A stretch of DNA of 64,000 nucleotides. Source: Alteribacter aurantiacus DSM 18675. Lineage in GTDB: Bacteria; Bacillota; Bacilli; Bacillales; Salisediminibacteriaceae. The translations under genes were made by a program, and so were the position numbers. The notes below the pieces were generated by a model. That model was not told where the DNA came from and made no database searches. It saw nothing but the letters and a program-made list of their open reading frames with translations. Below, piece after piece: positions 8,267 to 16,875 of the stretch. Position 1 is the stretch's first letter; every line of letters starts with the position of its first letter. The stretch is from positions 451,241 through 515,240 of the forward strand of contig NZ_KE386942.1 of the NCBI RefSeq assembly GCF_000429705.1, given 5' to 3'.

Positions 8267-8335
8267 GTTCGTAGTCGGATCATTTACGGTGATCCGGTAG
8301 AGACTTACGGGCCTTATTCCCGTCATTATACGAAC
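8267..8335 (-). ncRNA. Guanine riboswitch aptamer of pbuG
   Basis: Minus strand shows the purine-riboswitch core: the 5' arm TTCGTATAATGACGGG, the GTCTCTACCGG core, loop CCGTAAA and GACTACGAA closing P1. The pyrimidine in GACTACG is C (not T), which specifies guanine/hypoxanthine rather than adenine. P2 pairs GACGGG with CCCGTA. The 430-bp gap 8049-8478 holds this riboswitch, its terminator, the GGGGTC palindrome and an A/T-rich stretch after guaA with no obvious terminator. Confidence 0.93.
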
Positions 8336-8478
8336 TGAATATAATTGCTTGCTACAAAAGTAGTGTAACAAATTGTCGAAAAGCCTGTCAATACAAAACA
8401 CGAATATTTTTGAGGTTAATTTAGGTAATGTTCGGCTTTCATGCCAACACCATCCTTGACGAACCTTGTTTTACCTTA

Positions 8479-10017
8479 TTATTCCCACTCGATTGTTGAA
8501 GGTGGCTTAGACGTAATGTCATACACCACTCGGTTAACACCACTTACTTCGTTTACAATACGTACAGAAATCTTTTCAAGCACGTCGTATGGAATACGAG
8601 CCCAGTCAGACGTCATACCGTCAATGGATGTTACGGCACGGACACCTACCGTGTAGTCATACGTACGCTCGTCACCCATAACCCCTACACTTCTCATGTC
8701 AGGTAGGGCTGTGAAGTACTGCCAGATTTCACGGTCAAGACCTGCGTTTTTGATTTCCTCACGAAGAATCGCATCGGATTCACGAACGATCTCAAGCTTC
8801 TCATCCGTAATTTCACCAAGAACACGGATACCAAGTCCTGGCCCTGGGAACGGCTGGCGCCAAACTACTTCTTCAGGAAGGCCGAGCTCTGTACCTACTT
8901 CACGTACTTCATCTTTAAATAGCGTGTTTAACGGCTCAATCAAGTCGAACTTCATGTCTTCTGGAAGTCCGCCCACATTGTGATGGGATTTGATTGTTTG
9001 AGCTGTATCAGTACCACTCTCGATGATGTCTGTATAGAGCGTTCCTTGAGCCAAGAAATCCATGTCTTTAAGCTTGGACGCTTCTTCTTCAAACACGTAG
9101 ATGAACTCGTTACCGATAATCTTACGCTTTTGTTCAGGATCAGATACCCCTGCAAGTTTACCCAAGAAACGATCTTGAGCGTCGATCTTCATCACTTTCA
9201 TATCAAAGTCTTCTGTAAATGTCTTCATGACACTTTCTGCTTCGCCTTTACGAAGAAGACCGTGATCAATAAACATACACGTAAGTTGGTCTCCAATTGC
9301 TTTGTGGACGAGGGCAGCTACAACAGAGCTGTCTACTCCGCCACTAAGCGCACATAACACTTGGCGATCACCAACGGCTTCACGAAGCTTTGCCACTTCC
9401 ATATCGATGAAGCTTTCCATCGACCAGTTGCCTTCACATTCACAGATGTTATAAACGAAATTTTTGAGTAGTTCATTTCCATACTCACTGTTTCGCACTT
9501 CTGGGTGGAACTGAACGCCGTAAAGCTTACGGCTTACGTCACTCATGCCGGCTACAGGGCACGACACGTTGGTCGCGTCCACAACGAAACCTGCAGGAGG
9601 AGCAACAACTTTGTCACCGTGGCTCATCCATACGCTTTGCTCTTTTGGCAAACCTTCGTACAATTTATTTTCATTCTCAACGTTGATCGTTGCTTTTCCG
9701 TACTCTCGACGGTTTGCCGCTTCCACTTTTCCTTCAAAATGGTGAGTCATTAGCTGCATGCCGTAGCAAATGCCTAGGATCGGTACATCCATGTCAAAGA
9801 TCGCTGGATCGCATGTAGGCGCCCCTTCAACATAGGCACTTCCTGGTCCGCCGGAAAAGATAATACCCGTTGGATTCATTTCTTTAAGTTCTTCGGCTGT
9901 AATTTTATGAGAACGGAGCTCACTGAATACGCCTAGATCACGAATTCGGCGTGTAATTAACTGGTTGTATTGTCCGCCAAAGTCGAGGACAACAATTTTT
10001 TCGTTAATATCTTGCAT
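8479..10017 (-). CDS. guaA: GMP synthase (glutamine-hydrolysing)
   Basis: A 512-residue enzyme converting XMP, glutamine and ATP to GMP. The N-terminal glutamine amidotransferase domain has the nucleophile motif GICYGMQ and the HPEV motif; the ATP pyrophosphatase domain has SGGVDSSV (P loop), and the C-terminal dimer domain ends in the usual KPPSTIEWE. Full family length. It follows the transglutaminase/DUF58/MoxR set on the same strand, an order also known from B. subtilis (yeaC-yeaD-yebA-guaA). A guanine riboswitch precedes it, so it is likely turned off by its own product pathway. Confidence 0.97.
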   Translation of the reverse strand: MQDINEKIVVLDFGGQYNQLITRRIRDLGVFSELRSHKITAEELKEMNPTGIIFSGGPGSAYVEGAPTCDPAIFDMDVPILGICYGMQLMTHHFEGKVEAANRREYGKATINVENENKLYEGLPKEQSVWMSHGDKVVAPPAGFVVDATNVSCPVAGMSDVSRKLYGVQFHPEVRNSEYGNELLKNFVYNICECEGNWSMESFIDMEVAKLREAVGDRQVLCALSGGVDSSVVAALVHKAIGDQLTCMFIDHGLLRKGEAESVMKTFTEDFDMKVMKIDAQDRFLGKLAGVSDPEQKRKIIGNEFIYVFEEEASKLKDMDFLAQGTLYTDIIESGTDTAQTIKSHHNVGGLPEDMKFDLIEPLNTLFKDEVREVGTELGLPEEVVWRQPFPGPGLGIRVLGEITDEKLEIVRESDAILREEIKNAGLDREIWQYFTALPDMRSVGVMGDERTYDYTVGVRAVTSIDGMTSDWARIPYDVLEKISVRIVNEVSGVNRVVYDITSKPPSTIEWE

Positions 10018-10170
10018 GATTCATCCACCTTTGCCTTAATTTAGTCCGAACCTTCCAGCACCTCTTAGTATAACCTGGAGCCCCTCCGTTTCATGCGTGA
10101 TTCTTTCTTCTTCTCATTGCCTTGAAGGAACCCATTCGGCTGCCACTTTTTTAATACTGGAGGAAGGTAT

Positions 10171-10233
10171 AAAAAAAACTAGAGATTCCCCCTTGCTATC
10201 ACGAAAAGACAGAAAGGCAGAATTCTAGTTTTT
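10171..10233 (-). terminator. Riboswitch-controlled terminator of guaA
   Basis: On the minus strand AAAAAACTAGA and TCTAGTTTTTTTT bracket an imperfect hairpin (about 40 bases between the outer arms) ending in a T run, between the aptamer and the guaA start. Confidence 0.65.
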
Positions 10234-10252
10234 TAAATAAACGTAGATTCTG

Positions 10253-10325
10253 CCTTCATAGTCAGGTCGTTATCGTGGCAACCCGGTAGAGACTCTTGGG
10301 CCATATTCCCAAGGATATACGAAGG
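10253..10325 (-). ncRNA. Guanine riboswitch aptamer of guaA, variant L3 loop
   Basis: Minus strand CCTTCGTATAT, P2 CTTGGG/CCCAAG with loop AATATGG, core GTCTCTACCGGG and GACTATGAAGG closing P1. C in GACTATG indicates guanine. The third stem GGGTTG/CGACCT closes a loop CCACGATAA rather than the usual CCGTAAA seen in the pbuG copy. The 389-bp gap 10018-10406 holds this riboswitch and its terminator only. Confidence 0.88.
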
Positions 10326-10406
10326 ATGTTCATTTATCGTTACACGTACAATTCATCCACTATAGGATTTCGAACGGATTCATTTTACCAATCTCACGGT
10401 CTATGG

Positions 10407-12650
10407 TCAAGACTTGAGGGCATTCACCAATTCTTCCCAATGTTTTTGCTCTTCCGTCCATTCCGTTCCTGTTGATCGACCACCATAGCATACTTGCTCA
10501 TACGTTGAAGTAAGTCGTCCCATCGCCGTCGTTCCCGTGATGTGATCCACACGATTGGCATATTCACGAAGCGTCTCCCCTTCTGCACGAGGAATTCCTT
10601 CGTTATCGAGAAGCCAAAGAGCCCGTTCATAGGCAGTCGTAAATGCCTTGTTCTTCCCTGTGAGCTTGTAATGAAGGAGGAAATAATGGCTTAGTAATCG
10701 GTGCTTCTTCTCATAGAGCACCATGACCATCACAAGGACGACGAGGGAGATGATGACTGTTTTCGGAGTCACCCATTCATCTGTTGAAAACAGACCGCCT
10801 CCATCGCTCCCACCAGAGGCAGCTCCAGCCTCACCGAACTCATCATCTTCTGGGAAAAGATCTTCGTCTTGCTCCGGAGCGTTCGGCTCTTCTTGGGCGT
10901 CTTCCTCTTCCTCTTCTACAACTGTCTCTTCTTGATCCGGTGCTTCCTCAGAGAAGTCCACGTTTGTACTGAACCCTTGTGTTGGCTCAAAAGGAACCCA
11001 ACCAACCTCCGGGAAATACACCTCTACCCAAGAGTGGGCGTTCCCGTTTGTAACTTCATAGCGCTCACTGCCGCCATCTAACGTTTCAACAGACTCCCCT
11101 TCGGTAAATCCTTTTACCCAGCGAGCCGGAATATCTACGGAACGGAGAAGCACAACCATGGATGTGGAGAAGTTGTCGCAATAGCCCCGCTGTGTATCAA
11201 ATAAAAATTGATCGACGTAGTCTTGTCCTTCATCTGGCACCGGGATATCGTCTGTATCGTATACAAAGTCATTAGATCCAAAATACTGTTCAATAGCAAG
11301 GGCTTTATCGTATCGGTTATCATAATCCGACACAATGTCTTCTGCAAGATCCCCAACCCGGTCAGGCAAGTCGTCCGGCAGTTGCAAGTATCGCTCTTGA
11401 ATGGCCTCACTGTCTTCCTCTTCTGATGCCGACTCTAGTGCCGTCGTATTAAAGGAAGGAAAGTCATAGTCCAGTTGGTAATCAAGAAGCAACGTATCAC
11501 TGTCCGCAATCCTGACTTCTCCGCCTATACGTTCAATCTGAAATGTCGGCGTGCCATCTGCATTTGCCATCTCGTTTACCTCAAGTGACGTTAATTGACC
11601 GGGATAAAAGATGTTAGAGAAACCAACTCCGTCTTCCATTTCCAAACGGGCTGTGTAGCTTTCTGTACTTACGCCTGATGCGTATAAAGAATAAGAAATA
11701 TCATCGCCTGCGTCCACGTAGTCCGGTGAAATCACCCAACCGTGTCCAGTATACTCATCTTTTGATTCGCCCCGCCAATAACCAGGCTGTTCAACATCTG
11801 CGTAAAAGACCGGGTTGTCATCTTGAATAAACCCTCCGCCAAGGCGCTCGTCATTGTCACCATAGCCGACACGGCGGACGCTTTGTCCACTACCGCTGGA
11901 TTCTCCCATGACCCACCTCTCAAGCGTCGGAACAGGATCTCTCCATTGCGGTTCAAATTTAGGCGCTGCATAGCCAACAGACGCGGCACCTAAGATCATC
12001 ACCATGAGGGTATACAGCCAAGCCGTTGACATATAAGAAGCTGATCGCCTTCCGATCTCCCGTTCTTTAGCCTGAACCGTAAGCATATGCAGCATCGTGA
12101 CGAGGAAAAAGCCGATCACGACAATGCGCACAATCGCCATGCTTGCATCAAGTGGTGTGAACGTATCCAATACGGTGATGTACACGATGGTGATGAACAA
12201 AAAGAAAAAGATCTTCTTAATGTAAAAAATCCAATAGTACATCAAGTACGCCACAAGACCGAGTAACAGGAAAAACAAAAAGGACCTGAACGGATCGGTG
12301 AGTGCTTGTAGCTCCCAGCTAAAAATAAGCCCAAGGTTATGTGAAAAGTCGCTAAAAAACGTCCGCACCGACTCTCCTCCACCGTCTCTTTCAATAAAAC
12401 GGCCTTCTCCAAAAATATAATGATGACCGTACAAACTCCCTAAAAACAAAAGAGGGACGGTCGCGTAATACGGAATTCGCAAAAACGTAAGCAAAAAAGC
12501 AAACAACGCAAAGAGGATAAACACATGGATTTCTCCCGTATACGTCACGATCGGGATCGGCCTTAACCACTCCCAAATCAAAAGGAACCCGAGGGCATAC
12601 ACAAGAAAGTGAGCAAACGTATGAGGTTGTTTAGCTACTGATGGTTTCAC
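10407..12650 (-). CDS. Membrane transglutaminase-like protein (TgpA family)
   Basis: A 747-residue protein with about six N-terminal membrane segments, a large extracytoplasmic region containing the transglutaminase core, and a C-terminal membrane segment plus cytoplasmic tail (DUF4129-like). The core shows the catalytic triad motifs: Cys in QRGYCDNFS, His in NAHSWVEVYF and Asp-equivalent region PFEPTQGF. The GTG at 12650 is preferred because AAGGTG lies six bases before it; it overlaps the DUF58 gene by 20 bases. MoxR-DUF58-transglutaminase sets are widely conserved and thought to act on envelope proteins. B. subtilis counterpart: YebA. An acidic Glu-rich linker precedes the last membrane segment. 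Confidence 0.85.
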   Translation of the reverse strand: MKPSVAKQPHTFAHFLVYALGFLLIWEWLRPIPIVTYTGEIHVFILFALFAFLLTFLRIPYYATVPLLFLGSLYGHHYIFGEGRFIERDGGGESVRTFFSDFSHNLGLIFSWELQALTDPFRSFLFFLLLGLVAYLMYYWIFYIKKIFFFLFITIVYITVLDTFTPLDASMAIVRIVVIGFFLVTMLHMLTVQAKEREIGRRSASYMSTAWLYTLMVMILGAASVGYAAPKFEPQWRDPVPTLERWVMGESSGSGQSVRRVGYGDNDERLGGGFIQDDNPVFYADVEQPGYWRGESKDEYTGHGWVISPDYVDAGDDISYSLYASGVSTESYTARLEMEDGVGFSNIFYPGQLTSLEVNEMANADGTPTFQIERIGGEVRIADSDTLLLDYQLDYDFPSFNTTALESASEEEDSEAIQERYLQLPDDLPDRVGDLAEDIVSDYDNRYDKALAIEQYFGSNDFVYDTDDIPVPDEGQDYVDQFLFDTQRGYCDNFSTSMVVLLRSVDIPARWVKGFTEGESVETLDGGSERYEVTNGNAHSWVEVYFPEVGWVPFEPTQGFSTNVDFSEEAPDQEETVVEEEEEDAQEEPNAPEQDEDLFPEDDEFGEAGAASGGSDGGGLFSTDEWVTPKTVIISLVVLVMVMVLYEKKHRLLSHYFLLHYKLTGKNKAFTTAYERALWLLDNEGIPRAEGETLREYANRVDHITGTTAMGRLTSTYEQVCYGGRSTGTEWTEEQKHWEELVNALKS

Positions 12651-13893
12651 GTCGCTCACCTTCTTTCGTGTCCAAAGAATCAAGGAAGCTTCCTTCTTTA
12701 ACCATGTAAGCCGTCGCTCCTTGTCGTTTCAGTTCATCAAACCGTTTCTCTTCCCACGGATCTCTCTCCAACGTCGTTACCACAAAGCATACATACACCT
12801 GAACACGCCGAGTCAATAACACCCTCACCCGGTCCAAAAGATCGTCCGTCAGTGTAGTTGTAGCCAAGATTAACGAAGCTCCTTGTGGCACACGATCTTC
12901 CGATTCCTTTAAGCGTGCCGCAAACTCCCCGTCTTCAGAGGGCTTTACTTTAGCCAAATGATGAACGATCCGCTTTTGATGATCGCTCCCTTGTTCAACA
13001 GGAAATCGAATCGTCCCTATCCCCAAGGACCAAAGACCATAATCCAGACGCTGCCTGTGGGCATACATGACAATCGATGCGACCACTTCCACGGTCTTTT
13101 CAAAGGCATCAAGCGTCTCCACTCTCGTATCGGGAACCTCTTCATTCAAGATAAGTAAGAAGTTTTGTCCGATATATTCCTCAAACTCTTTTGTCATGAG
13201 CTTATTAGCCCTAGCACTCACTTTCCAGTCGATGCTCGTCAATTTATCACCGGGCACATACTCTCTCGCCCCAGCAACGGATGTCATGTCCTCCACAAAA
13301 TCGGATGTAGACAAGCGCGTTTCCGTATCATGACGCTCATAGGCGGCCCACCGTTCAATGTGATGATGATCGGGATAAACGAGAAGGTCGTCTGCAGCTT
13401 TAATAAACTTTGTTTTTCTAAACAATCCGAACATGTCGCTCGTTTCCAAACGCAAGCCGTAAAACTGATACTCGCCTCTTTTCAACTTCGGTATCGAATA
13501 AGAAAACGTAAGCTCCCGCTTTATTGTAGGGTAAAAAATAATTTTGGGTGTTGTATTGAGCTGTTTTTTTAACCCTTCTTCAATCACATCTTCAACTATC
13601 AAATACAAAAAGGGAAACGGCCACGTTCGTCTTACAGTCACGGTAATCGTCAACGATTGCCCCGCCACACGGGATTCCTCAGAAGCAGAACGAGTCACAT
13701 CAAGTGAACCGAGGGGAATCACCATGTACAAGAACATCATAAGAAGAATGGTTGCGACCGTGTAAAAGAGAAACCAAGGGACAAAGCCACCTTGAAACAT
13801 GGCGTAGCTGAACGTTCCCACAATAACAGCGCTTAAAAGGACAAACTGCAGGACCTTTTTTACAGCCTCATACACCGCTTTTACGTGGCTCAT
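12631..13893 (-). CDS. DUF58 domain protein (YeaD-like)
   Basis: A 420-residue protein with two N-terminal membrane segments and a C-terminal DUF58 domain of von Willebrand-A type, with the signature 'REYVPGDKLTSIDWKVSARANKL' in the middle (about 205-230). Its start overlaps the MoxR stop by four bases (ATGA), and its end overlaps the transglutaminase gene, so the three are translated as a unit. DUF58 proteins are partners of MoxR ATPases. Function in detail is unknown. Confidence 0.85.
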   Translation of the reverse strand: MSHVKAVYEAVKKVLQFVLLSAVIVGTFSYAMFQGGFVPWFLFYTVATILLMMFLYMVIPLGSLDVTRSASEESRVAGQSLTITVTVRRTWPFPFLYLIVEDVIEEGLKKQLNTTPKIIFYPTIKRELTFSYSIPKLKRGEYQFYGLRLETSDMFGLFRKTKFIKAADDLLVYPDHHHIERWAAYERHDTETRLSTSDFVEDMTSVAGAREYVPGDKLTSIDWKVSARANKLMTKEFEEYIGQNFLLILNEEVPDTRVETLDAFEKTVEVVASIVMYAHRQRLDYGLWSLGIGTIRFPVEQGSDHQKRIVHHLAKVKPSEDGEFAARLKESEDRVPQGASLILATTTLTDDLLDRVRVLLTRRVQVYVCFVVTTLERDPWEEKRFDELKRQGATAYMVKEGSFLDSLDTKEGERRETISS

Positions 13894-14867
13894 CTTTTAG
13901 CAGCTGCCTTTTTTACAGGAACCGTCACTTGATCAATTATGTCTCGAATGACTCTGTCATTTGTAATGCTCGATAGCTTGGCATCGGAGTTCAACAGTAC
14001 CCTGTGTCTAAGGGCAAATGGGGCCAAGAATTTAATATCATCTGGAATCACATAGTCGCGGTTTTGCATGTACGCATACGCTTGTCCCGCTTTCATCAGG
14101 GCAATGGATGCTCGGGGGCTAGCACCAAGATGTACGGCGTGATGCTTCCGAGTGCCGTTGACGAGACTGATAATATACGTTTTGACCGTTTCATCCACGT
14201 ATGTTTTCGTCACTTCCTTTTGCATAGTGAGTAGCTCTTCAAGAGACAGAACTTCTTTTAGCTCATCGATCGGATGCTTTCTTTCCACACGGTTGAGCAC
14301 TTCCAACTCTTCTTGTGCCGACGGATAGCCGATTTTGAATTTAAATAAAAAGCGGTCGAGCTGCGCTTCCGGCAACGGATACGTACCGCCGTATTCAATC
14401 GGGTTTTGAGTCGCCATGACAAAAAACGGTTTATCCAACTCACGGGTCTCTCCGTCCGTCGTCACGCTGCCTTCTTCAAGGGCTTCTAAAAGAGCCGCTT
14501 GTGTTTTAGGCGATGTTCGGTTGATTTCATCTGCCAGAACCACATTTGCCATGATCGGTCCCTTTCGAAACACAAAATCCATCGTCTGTTGGTTATACAC
14601 ACTCACACCAGTCACGTCAGATGGGAGCAGATCGGGCGTAAATTGGATTCGCTTGAACTCGGCCCCTAACGATTTGGCAATCGCTCGAACCATCATCGTT
14701 TTTCCGACACCAGGTACGTCTTCAAGGAGCACATGCCCTCCACTTAGCATGGCGATTAAACTAAGTTCGATTTCCCTTCGCTTTCCTACTACTACTTTTT
14801 CCACGTTATCTATAAGTCGATCTACAAACGGCTGTGAAACCGTTGATTCAGGTGCGTGTTTTTCCAT
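13890..14867 (-). CDS. MoxR-family AAA+ ATPase (YeaC-like)
   Basis: A 325-residue AAA+ ATPase with Walker A (EDVPGVGKTMMVR), Walker B (VVLADEINRT), sensor 1 (MATQNPIEYGG) and the C-terminal lid region. MoxR ATPases act as chaperones for von Willebrand-domain proteins, here presumably the DUF58 product of the next gene. First gene of the operon; GAGGATGG lies just upstream of the ATG. The 467-bp gap before it (14868-15334) carries a presumed promoter region, the 20-bp tandem array and the terminator of the permease gene. Confidence 0.9.
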   Translation of the reverse strand: MEKHAPESTVSQPFVDRLIDNVEKVVVGKRREIELSLIAMLSGGHVLLEDVPGVGKTMMVRAIAKSLGAEFKRIQFTPDLLPSDVTGVSVYNQQTMDFVFRKGPIMANVVLADEINRTSPKTQAALLEALEEGSVTTDGETRELDKPFFVMATQNPIEYGGTYPLPEAQLDRFLFKFKIGYPSAQEELEVLNRVERKHPIDELKEVLSLEELLTMQKEVTKTYVDETVKTYIISLVNGTRKHHAVHLGASPRASIALMKAGQAYAYMQNRDYVIPDDIKFLAPFALRHRVLLNSDAKLSSITNDRVIRDIIDQVTVPVKKAAAKR

Positions 14868-15128
14868 GGTCCATCCTCCTCATATTGGCTGTTCATTTAT
14901 AGCTTCTTTACGCCGTTAAGCGAATGCTTTGCTTCATTTACCGAAGGAATTTTTCGGATTGATCTGGATCCCTTTTCATTTAAAAAAGTCAATTCTCTTA
15001 CTAGTATCAATGACTTAAAATCTAGTTCTATCATATCATGAGTTGTGTGAAATTTCGTCGATTGAGGTCTTCATTTCCATATATTTAGTAATTAAGAGGG
15101 AGAGCCTCTCGTCTCAAAGTTGCTCACG

Positions 15129-15270
15129 GATCTTTCGGGTTTCGGATGAGCCACTTATTTTTTATTAGAGGCACTTATCATGGAGTTGATCCATTTATTT
15201 TATCTTTAATCCACTTTTCGTATTTTTGAGCCACTTCTTTCATTTTTAATCCAGTTAGCTCCCGTCACAC
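15129..15270 (+). repeat. Intergenic tandem array A, 20-bp period
   Basis: A leader TCTTTCGGGTTTCG is followed by five complete 20-bp units starting at 15148, 15168, 15188, 15208 and 15228, plus a partial sixth at 15248. Consensus begins (G/A)A(G/T)CCACTTATTTT. The array ends in GTTAGCTCCC...CACTCCCC, a tail shared with array C. It lies between the terminator of the downstream permease gene and the moxR promoter region. No spacers, so not CRISPR. Confidence 0.8.
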
Positions 15271-15291
15271 TCCCCTCCTGTCTATCCCCTA

Positions 15292-15332
15292 TAAAAAAAG
15301 AAAGAAGCCCGCTACCTGAGCGAGCCTCTTCC
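15292..15332 (-). terminator. Terminator of the TauE-type permease gene
   Basis: AGGCTCGC and GCGGGCTT form the stem on the minus strand, followed by a T-rich run (TTCTTTCTTTTTTT). Confidence 0.7.
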
Positions 15333-15334
15333 CT

Positions 15335-16069
15335 TTACTGAGCAAACAAGATCAAATTAATTCCCGCCAAGAAGACGAGAGTCATGGCGAAGTTTCGGAT
15401 CACATGGCTCGGAAGCTTCTCGAACCACCTCATGCCAAGTTGAGTACCAATCATGGCACTCACAACCCCTACCACTACGTATAAGGCGAATTCAGGATAA
15501 AAATCTCCGCTTACTCCGTGCAACACAAGTGACATCACACTTGTTACAATCACAATGACTTGCAGGTTCGCACTGTAGCGGCGTTTATCTTTATAGATCA
15601 TCAAGAAATAAAACACAAAGAACGGTCCGCCAACTGCGAACACACCACCTACAAAACCGCCGAGAAACCCAAGAATAATCGGGATAATAGGATGCAGCTG
15701 TTCTTTTTCAGGCGCCTTCCTCGTTACAATCAAATAAATAACCATCCCAATTAAAAAGAATCCTAGCCACTGCTTCATAATATCCATTTCACCGTAAGTC
15801 GTGAGAACAAAATAAGCACCGATTCGACCAACGATGGCCGCCGCAATCACCATGAGAATGCCTTTGAGCATCACATGTTGGTAGACTCGCTTCATAATCG
15901 TCAATGCGGAAACGAGAAGCAAGACCATCACAAGAAGCGTGCTTTCTTTAATCGTTAAAAGTAATGGCAAGAACCCCATCACAACAAGACCAAGCCCAAA
16001 TCCGCTCGCCCCTTGGACAAAGCCCCCAACCAGTATAATGAGAAATAATAATATAAGTTCAATAATCAC
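15335..16069 (-). CDS. TauE/SafE-family sulfite/anion permease
   Basis: A 244-residue membrane protein with about eight hydrophobic segments and the family's start GGFVQGASGFGLGL and second-half repeat GFLGGFVGGVFAVGGPF. TauE/SafE proteins export or import sulfur oxyanions or organic acids; the substrate here is not shown by the sequence. The GTG at 16069 is chosen because GGAGCG lies seven bases upstream and the first membrane segment starts right after it; the longer frame would add 22 residues without a ribosome site and run towards the upstream terminator. Confidence 0.8.
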   Translation of the reverse strand: MIIELILLFLIILVGGFVQGASGFGLGLVVMGFLPLLLTIKESTLLVMVLLLVSALTIMKRVYQHVMLKGILMVIAAAIVGRIGAYFVLTTYGEMDIMKQWLGFFLIGMVIYLIVTRKAPEKEQLHPIIPIILGFLGGFVGGVFAVGGPFFVFYFLMIYKDKRRYSANLQVIVIVTSVMSLVLHGVSGDFYPEFALYVVVGVVSAMIGTQLGMRWFEKLPSHVIRNFAMTLVFLAGINLILFAQ

Positions 16070-16133
16070 AGACGTTCGCTCCAATCTAGGTGAAAGTACA
16101 AAGAACATCATACTACGGTAGAGTAAGATACAC

Positions 16134-16184
16134 AAAAAAGAGGTTGATCCAAAAAGTCACGGGCGACTTTTGGATCAACCTTAT
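16134..16184 (-). terminator. Terminator of the sigma-B small gene
   Basis: AGGTTGATCCAAAAGTCG and its near-complement form a stem of about 17 bp around CCCGTG, followed by CTTTTTTG on the minus strand. Confidence 0.85.
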
Positions 16185-16209
16185 GAGAAATCAACATTTA
16201 CATTTTCTT

Positions 16210-16500
16210 TTATAGCCCTCTCTTCATGTGATGATGAGGCTGATGTGTGGGCATGAGCGGTTCTGCATTCATCCGCTCCTGAGGATCTTTCTTATGAGCC
16301 TGACCGATATCCTTTTCCACTTCCACAGTCACGACAAAGTTCCCTTGTTCAAAAAAACGTGTATAATGCTTTGCTTCTTCATCATCTCTCGAGATAATCG
16401 AAATGTCCTTTTCGGAATAGCCTTTGTCATTTAAAAGCTCTTCAAAAACGTCGTCTTTTTGATCCATTGAATCCATTACTGCTACAACAGGTCGTGCCAT
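16210..16500 (-). CDS. Small general-stress protein, YflT-like domain
   Basis: A 96-residue soluble protein. Residues 1-55 follow the general-stress YflT-type pattern (a beta strand VVAVMDS, a helix with 'FEELLNDKGYSEKDISIISR', then an acidic stretch). The tail is rich in His and Met (THQPHHHMKRGL), which could bind metal. GGAGGTG precedes the ATG. A near-perfect sigma-B promoter lies at 16539-16563, so it is likely part of the general stress regulon. The specific role is unknown. Confidence 0.75.
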   Translation of the reverse strand: MARPVVAVMDSMDQKDDVFEELLNDKGYSEKDISIISRDDEEAKHYTRFFEQGNFVVTVEVEKDIGQAHKKDPQERMNAEPLMPTHQPHHHMKRGL

Positions 16501-16538
16501 GTTCGTGCACCTCCATGGTTACTCTATATAGTAAAGAG

Positions 16539-16563
16539 ATACCCGTTTGGTGAATCGTTAAAC
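16539..16563 (-). promoter_or_regulatory. Sigma-B promoter
   Basis: Minus strand GTTTAA (16563-16558), 13-base spacer, GGGTAT (16544-16539). This matches the B. subtilis sigma-B consensus GTTTAA-N12-15-GGGWAW exactly. Confidence 0.8.
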
Positions 16564-16599
16564 AATTGAGCGTGGGGAATAAGTAAGGCTGACATTTTC

Positions 16600-16816
16600 C
16601 TAATTGGTATCTAATCCTACCAAAATGTTGCTTTTTTCTACCACAAATAGCATTATTTCTACCCAAAACATCGTTATTTCTTCCGCACCTCATTTGATTA
16701 CAAAGCAAAAAGGATGAATTCTTCCTGATCAATACTTAATCCTACCAAATCGCTGATCTTTTCTACCTCAAACTTCATTATTTCTACCCAAAACATCGTT
16801 ATTTCTTCCGCACCAA
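16600..16816 (-). repeat. Intergenic tandem array B, two blocks of four 21-bp units
   Basis: Unit anchors CTACC/CTTCC fall at 16617, 16638, 16659, 16680 and again at 16742, 16763, 16784, 16805: exactly 21 bases apart within each block, and the two blocks are offset by 125 bases. The block ends ATTTCTACCCAAAACATCG and ATTTCTTCCGCACC are identical in both. This array fills most of the 375-bp gap 16501-16875 together with the sigma-B promoter and the nitroreductase terminator. Confidence 0.82.
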
Positions 16817-16837
16817 AACCGATCGCAACTTCAAAAT

Positions 16838-16866
16838 AAAAACAGCCCTCAGCAAAAGGGCTGTTC
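16838..16866 (-). terminator. Terminator of the nitroreductase gene
   Basis: AACAGCCCT and AGGGCTGTT form the stem; the minus strand continues TTTTATTTTG. Confidence 0.8.
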
Positions 16867-16875
16867 TCATTCATT

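Noticed and set aside
15129..15270. CRISPR array
   Set aside because: Units are directly adjacent, differ from one another, have no spacers, and no cas genes are in the window. The same applies to the arrays at 16600, 47048, 50495 and 58325.
16442..16732. Minus-strand frame across array B and into the stress gene
   Set aside because: It is produced by the repeat units and overlaps the sigma-B promoter and the real gene in another frame.
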